Positions 63,061 through 64,000 of a DNA stretch of 64,000 bases are shown here, piece after piece. The notes under the pieces are model-generated. The model had not been told where the DNA came from. It worked only from the letters and a program-made list of their open reading frames with translations, and did no database searches. Position 1 is the stretch's first letter. Each line of letters begins with the position of its first letter. Origin of the DNA: Akkermansia muciniphila (lineage in GTDB: Bacteria; Verrucomicrobiota; Verrucomicrobiia; Opitutales; Opitutaceae); assembly GCA_945888375.1 (NCBI GenBank), contig CAMCZZ010000014.1:1-64000 (forward strand). The letters run 5' to 3'. The position numbers and the translations under genes are program-made.

Positions 63061-64000
63061 TTAAGCCACCACGATATTCAGGATTTTACCCGGCACGTAA
63101 ATAACCCTCCGGATGGCTTTGCCCTCGAGGTGGGGCAGGGCGTCTGGGTGGGTTTGGGCGGCGAGGGTGGCGTCGGCTTCAGTGGCGCCGACGGGCAGGA
63201 GGATTTCGGCGCGTTTTTTACCATTAATCTGCACCACTACCTTGTTTTCGGTGGCGACGAGACGGGCTGGATCGTAGGCGGGCCAGGGGGCGAGCCCGAG
63301 GCTGGGGGCCGAGGCGGTGCCGCCGAGGCGGGTCCAGAGCTCCTCGGCGAGGTGGGGGGCGAGGGGGGCGAGGAGTTGCAGGAAGGCCAGCGCGTCGCGG
63401 CGGGCGATACGCTCGGCTTTTTGCCAAGCGTTGACAAAGATCATCAACGTCGAGACGGCGGTGTTATAGCGTAGGCCCTCGATATCGTCGCCGACCTTCT
63501 TGATCGTCTCGTGCAGGAGTTTGGCGAGTTCCGGCGAAGTGGCGTCCTCGGCGTCGGTGATTTTCGGGTTGGTTGCGCCGGAGTCGCGTTCCACGCATTC
63601 GCGCCAGACTTTTTGCAGAAAACGGTGCACACCCTCGATGCCGGAGGGATTCCAGGGTTTCATTGCCTCAAGCGGGCCGAGGAACATCAGGTAAAGCCGG
63701 AGTGTATCGGTGCCGTGGCTGCGGATGATGTCGTCGGGGTTGGCGACATTACCGCGAGATTTGGACATCTTTTCCCCGTCCTCGCCGAGAATAATGCCTT
63801 GGTGGAACAGGCGGGTGAACGGCTCGGGGGTGGGCACCACGCCGAGGTCGAAGAGGACCTTGTGCCAGAAGCGGGCGTAGAGCAGGTGGAGCACGGCGTG
63901 CTCGGCGCCGCCGACATAGATGTCGGGCCCTTTCCAGTAATCGAGGGCTTCGCGGGAGGCGGGGGCGTCGGGGTTTTGCGGGTCGAGGTAGCGCAGGTAA
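63061..64000 (-). CDS. leuS: Leucyl-tRNA synthetase, C-terminal part (runs off the right edge)
   Basis: 313 codons from the edge to a TAA at 63061. The fragment begins YLRYLDPQNPDAPASREALD and contains DIYVGGAEHAVLHLLYARF, then the KMSKS loop GEKMSKSRGNVANPDDII and the anticodon-binding domain; the end VIYVPGKILNIVVA is the standard LeuRS tail. The catalytic N-terminus lies beyond the window. Charges tRNA-Leu, one of which is encoded at 56.9 kb. Confidence 0.95.
   Translation of the reverse strand, partial: YLRYLDPQNPDAPASREALDYWKGPDIYVGGAEHAVLHLLYARFWHKVLFDLGVVPTPEPFTRLFHQGIILGEDGEKMSKSRGNVANPDDIIRSHGTDTLRLYLMFLGPLEAMKPWNPSGIEGVHRFLQKVWRECVERDSGATNPKITDAEDATSPELAKLLHETIKKVGDDIEGLRYNTAVSTLMIFVNAWQKAERIARRDALAFLQLLAPLAPHLAEELWTRLGGTASAPSLGLAPWPAYDPARLVATENKVVVQINGKKRAEILLPVGATEADATLAAQTHPDALPHLEGKAIRRVIYVPGKILNIVVA

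Overview
The window reads as the chromosome of a G+C-rich member of the Verrucomicrobiota, most likely Opitutaceae-like. The evidence is a six-gene block matching the Verru_Chthon prepilin cassette, a PEP-CTERM surface protein, weak or absent Shine-Dalgarno sites at most starts, and menaquinone rather than ubiquinone genes (hot-dog thioesterase, menG/ubiE, menB). Housekeeping genes dominate: hisS, argS, leuS, rpsA, rpoN, tsaD, an HU/IHF protein, polX, a family-B DNA polymerase and tRNA-Leu(UAG).

Layout. Bases 1-5252 look accessory: a helix-turn-helix fragment, a tandem GNAT-like protein, a phosphodiesterase-TPR-sulfotransferase fusion, a PEP-CTERM protein with a broken signal-peptide frame, and the tail of a golvesin-type gene. 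This stretch ends at the 28-nt 3' end of a tRNA (5253-5280), as expected at the attachment site of an integrated island. From 5281 to about 24.8 kb come core genes: acyltransferase/thioesterase, polX, MidA, S41 protease-tsaD, rpoN plus a Ser/Thr kinase, Fe-S assembly, menG, HU, hisS, an H-NOX/HNOBA nitric-oxide-sensor kinase pair and rpsA. From 25.2 to 26.7 kb are two toxin-antitoxin-like modules, one killed by a stop codon, with a shared upstream sequence. From 26.7 to 34.7 kb is the prepilin cassette, which is visibly less G+C-rich than its surroundings. It is followed by a perfectly phased array of sixteen 21-bp units.

From 35.3 to 41.3 kb lie a queuosine-precursor transporter, ribokinase-deoC, a PIN toxin pair and a Ski2-like helicase. 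A seven-gene minus-strand run (49.55 back to 41.3 kb) carries argS, a GYF_2 membrane protein, a BrkB/YihY protein, a SurA/PpiD-like chaperone, an FmdB-type zinc ribbon, a TolC-type channel and a zinc-ribbon membrane protein. Then come a thymidine-phosphorylase homologue, kup, menB, a lipoprotein with a LytM peptidase, and tRNA-Leu followed by a copper-type P-ATPase. The last 8 kb are rich in debris: three copies of a dispersed repeat, a 161-bp MITE, a headless LuxR gene and a FecR/tyrosine-kinase gene chimera. The window ends inside leuS.

Functional threads. Surface and exopolysaccharide biology appears repeatedly (PEP-CTERM protein, sulfotransferase fusion, prepilin cassette, TolC, remnants of FecR and BY-kinase genes). 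Deoxynucleoside salvage is covered by the thymidine phosphorylase homologue, deoC and ribokinase. All assignments come from reading motifs by eye; no database search was run.
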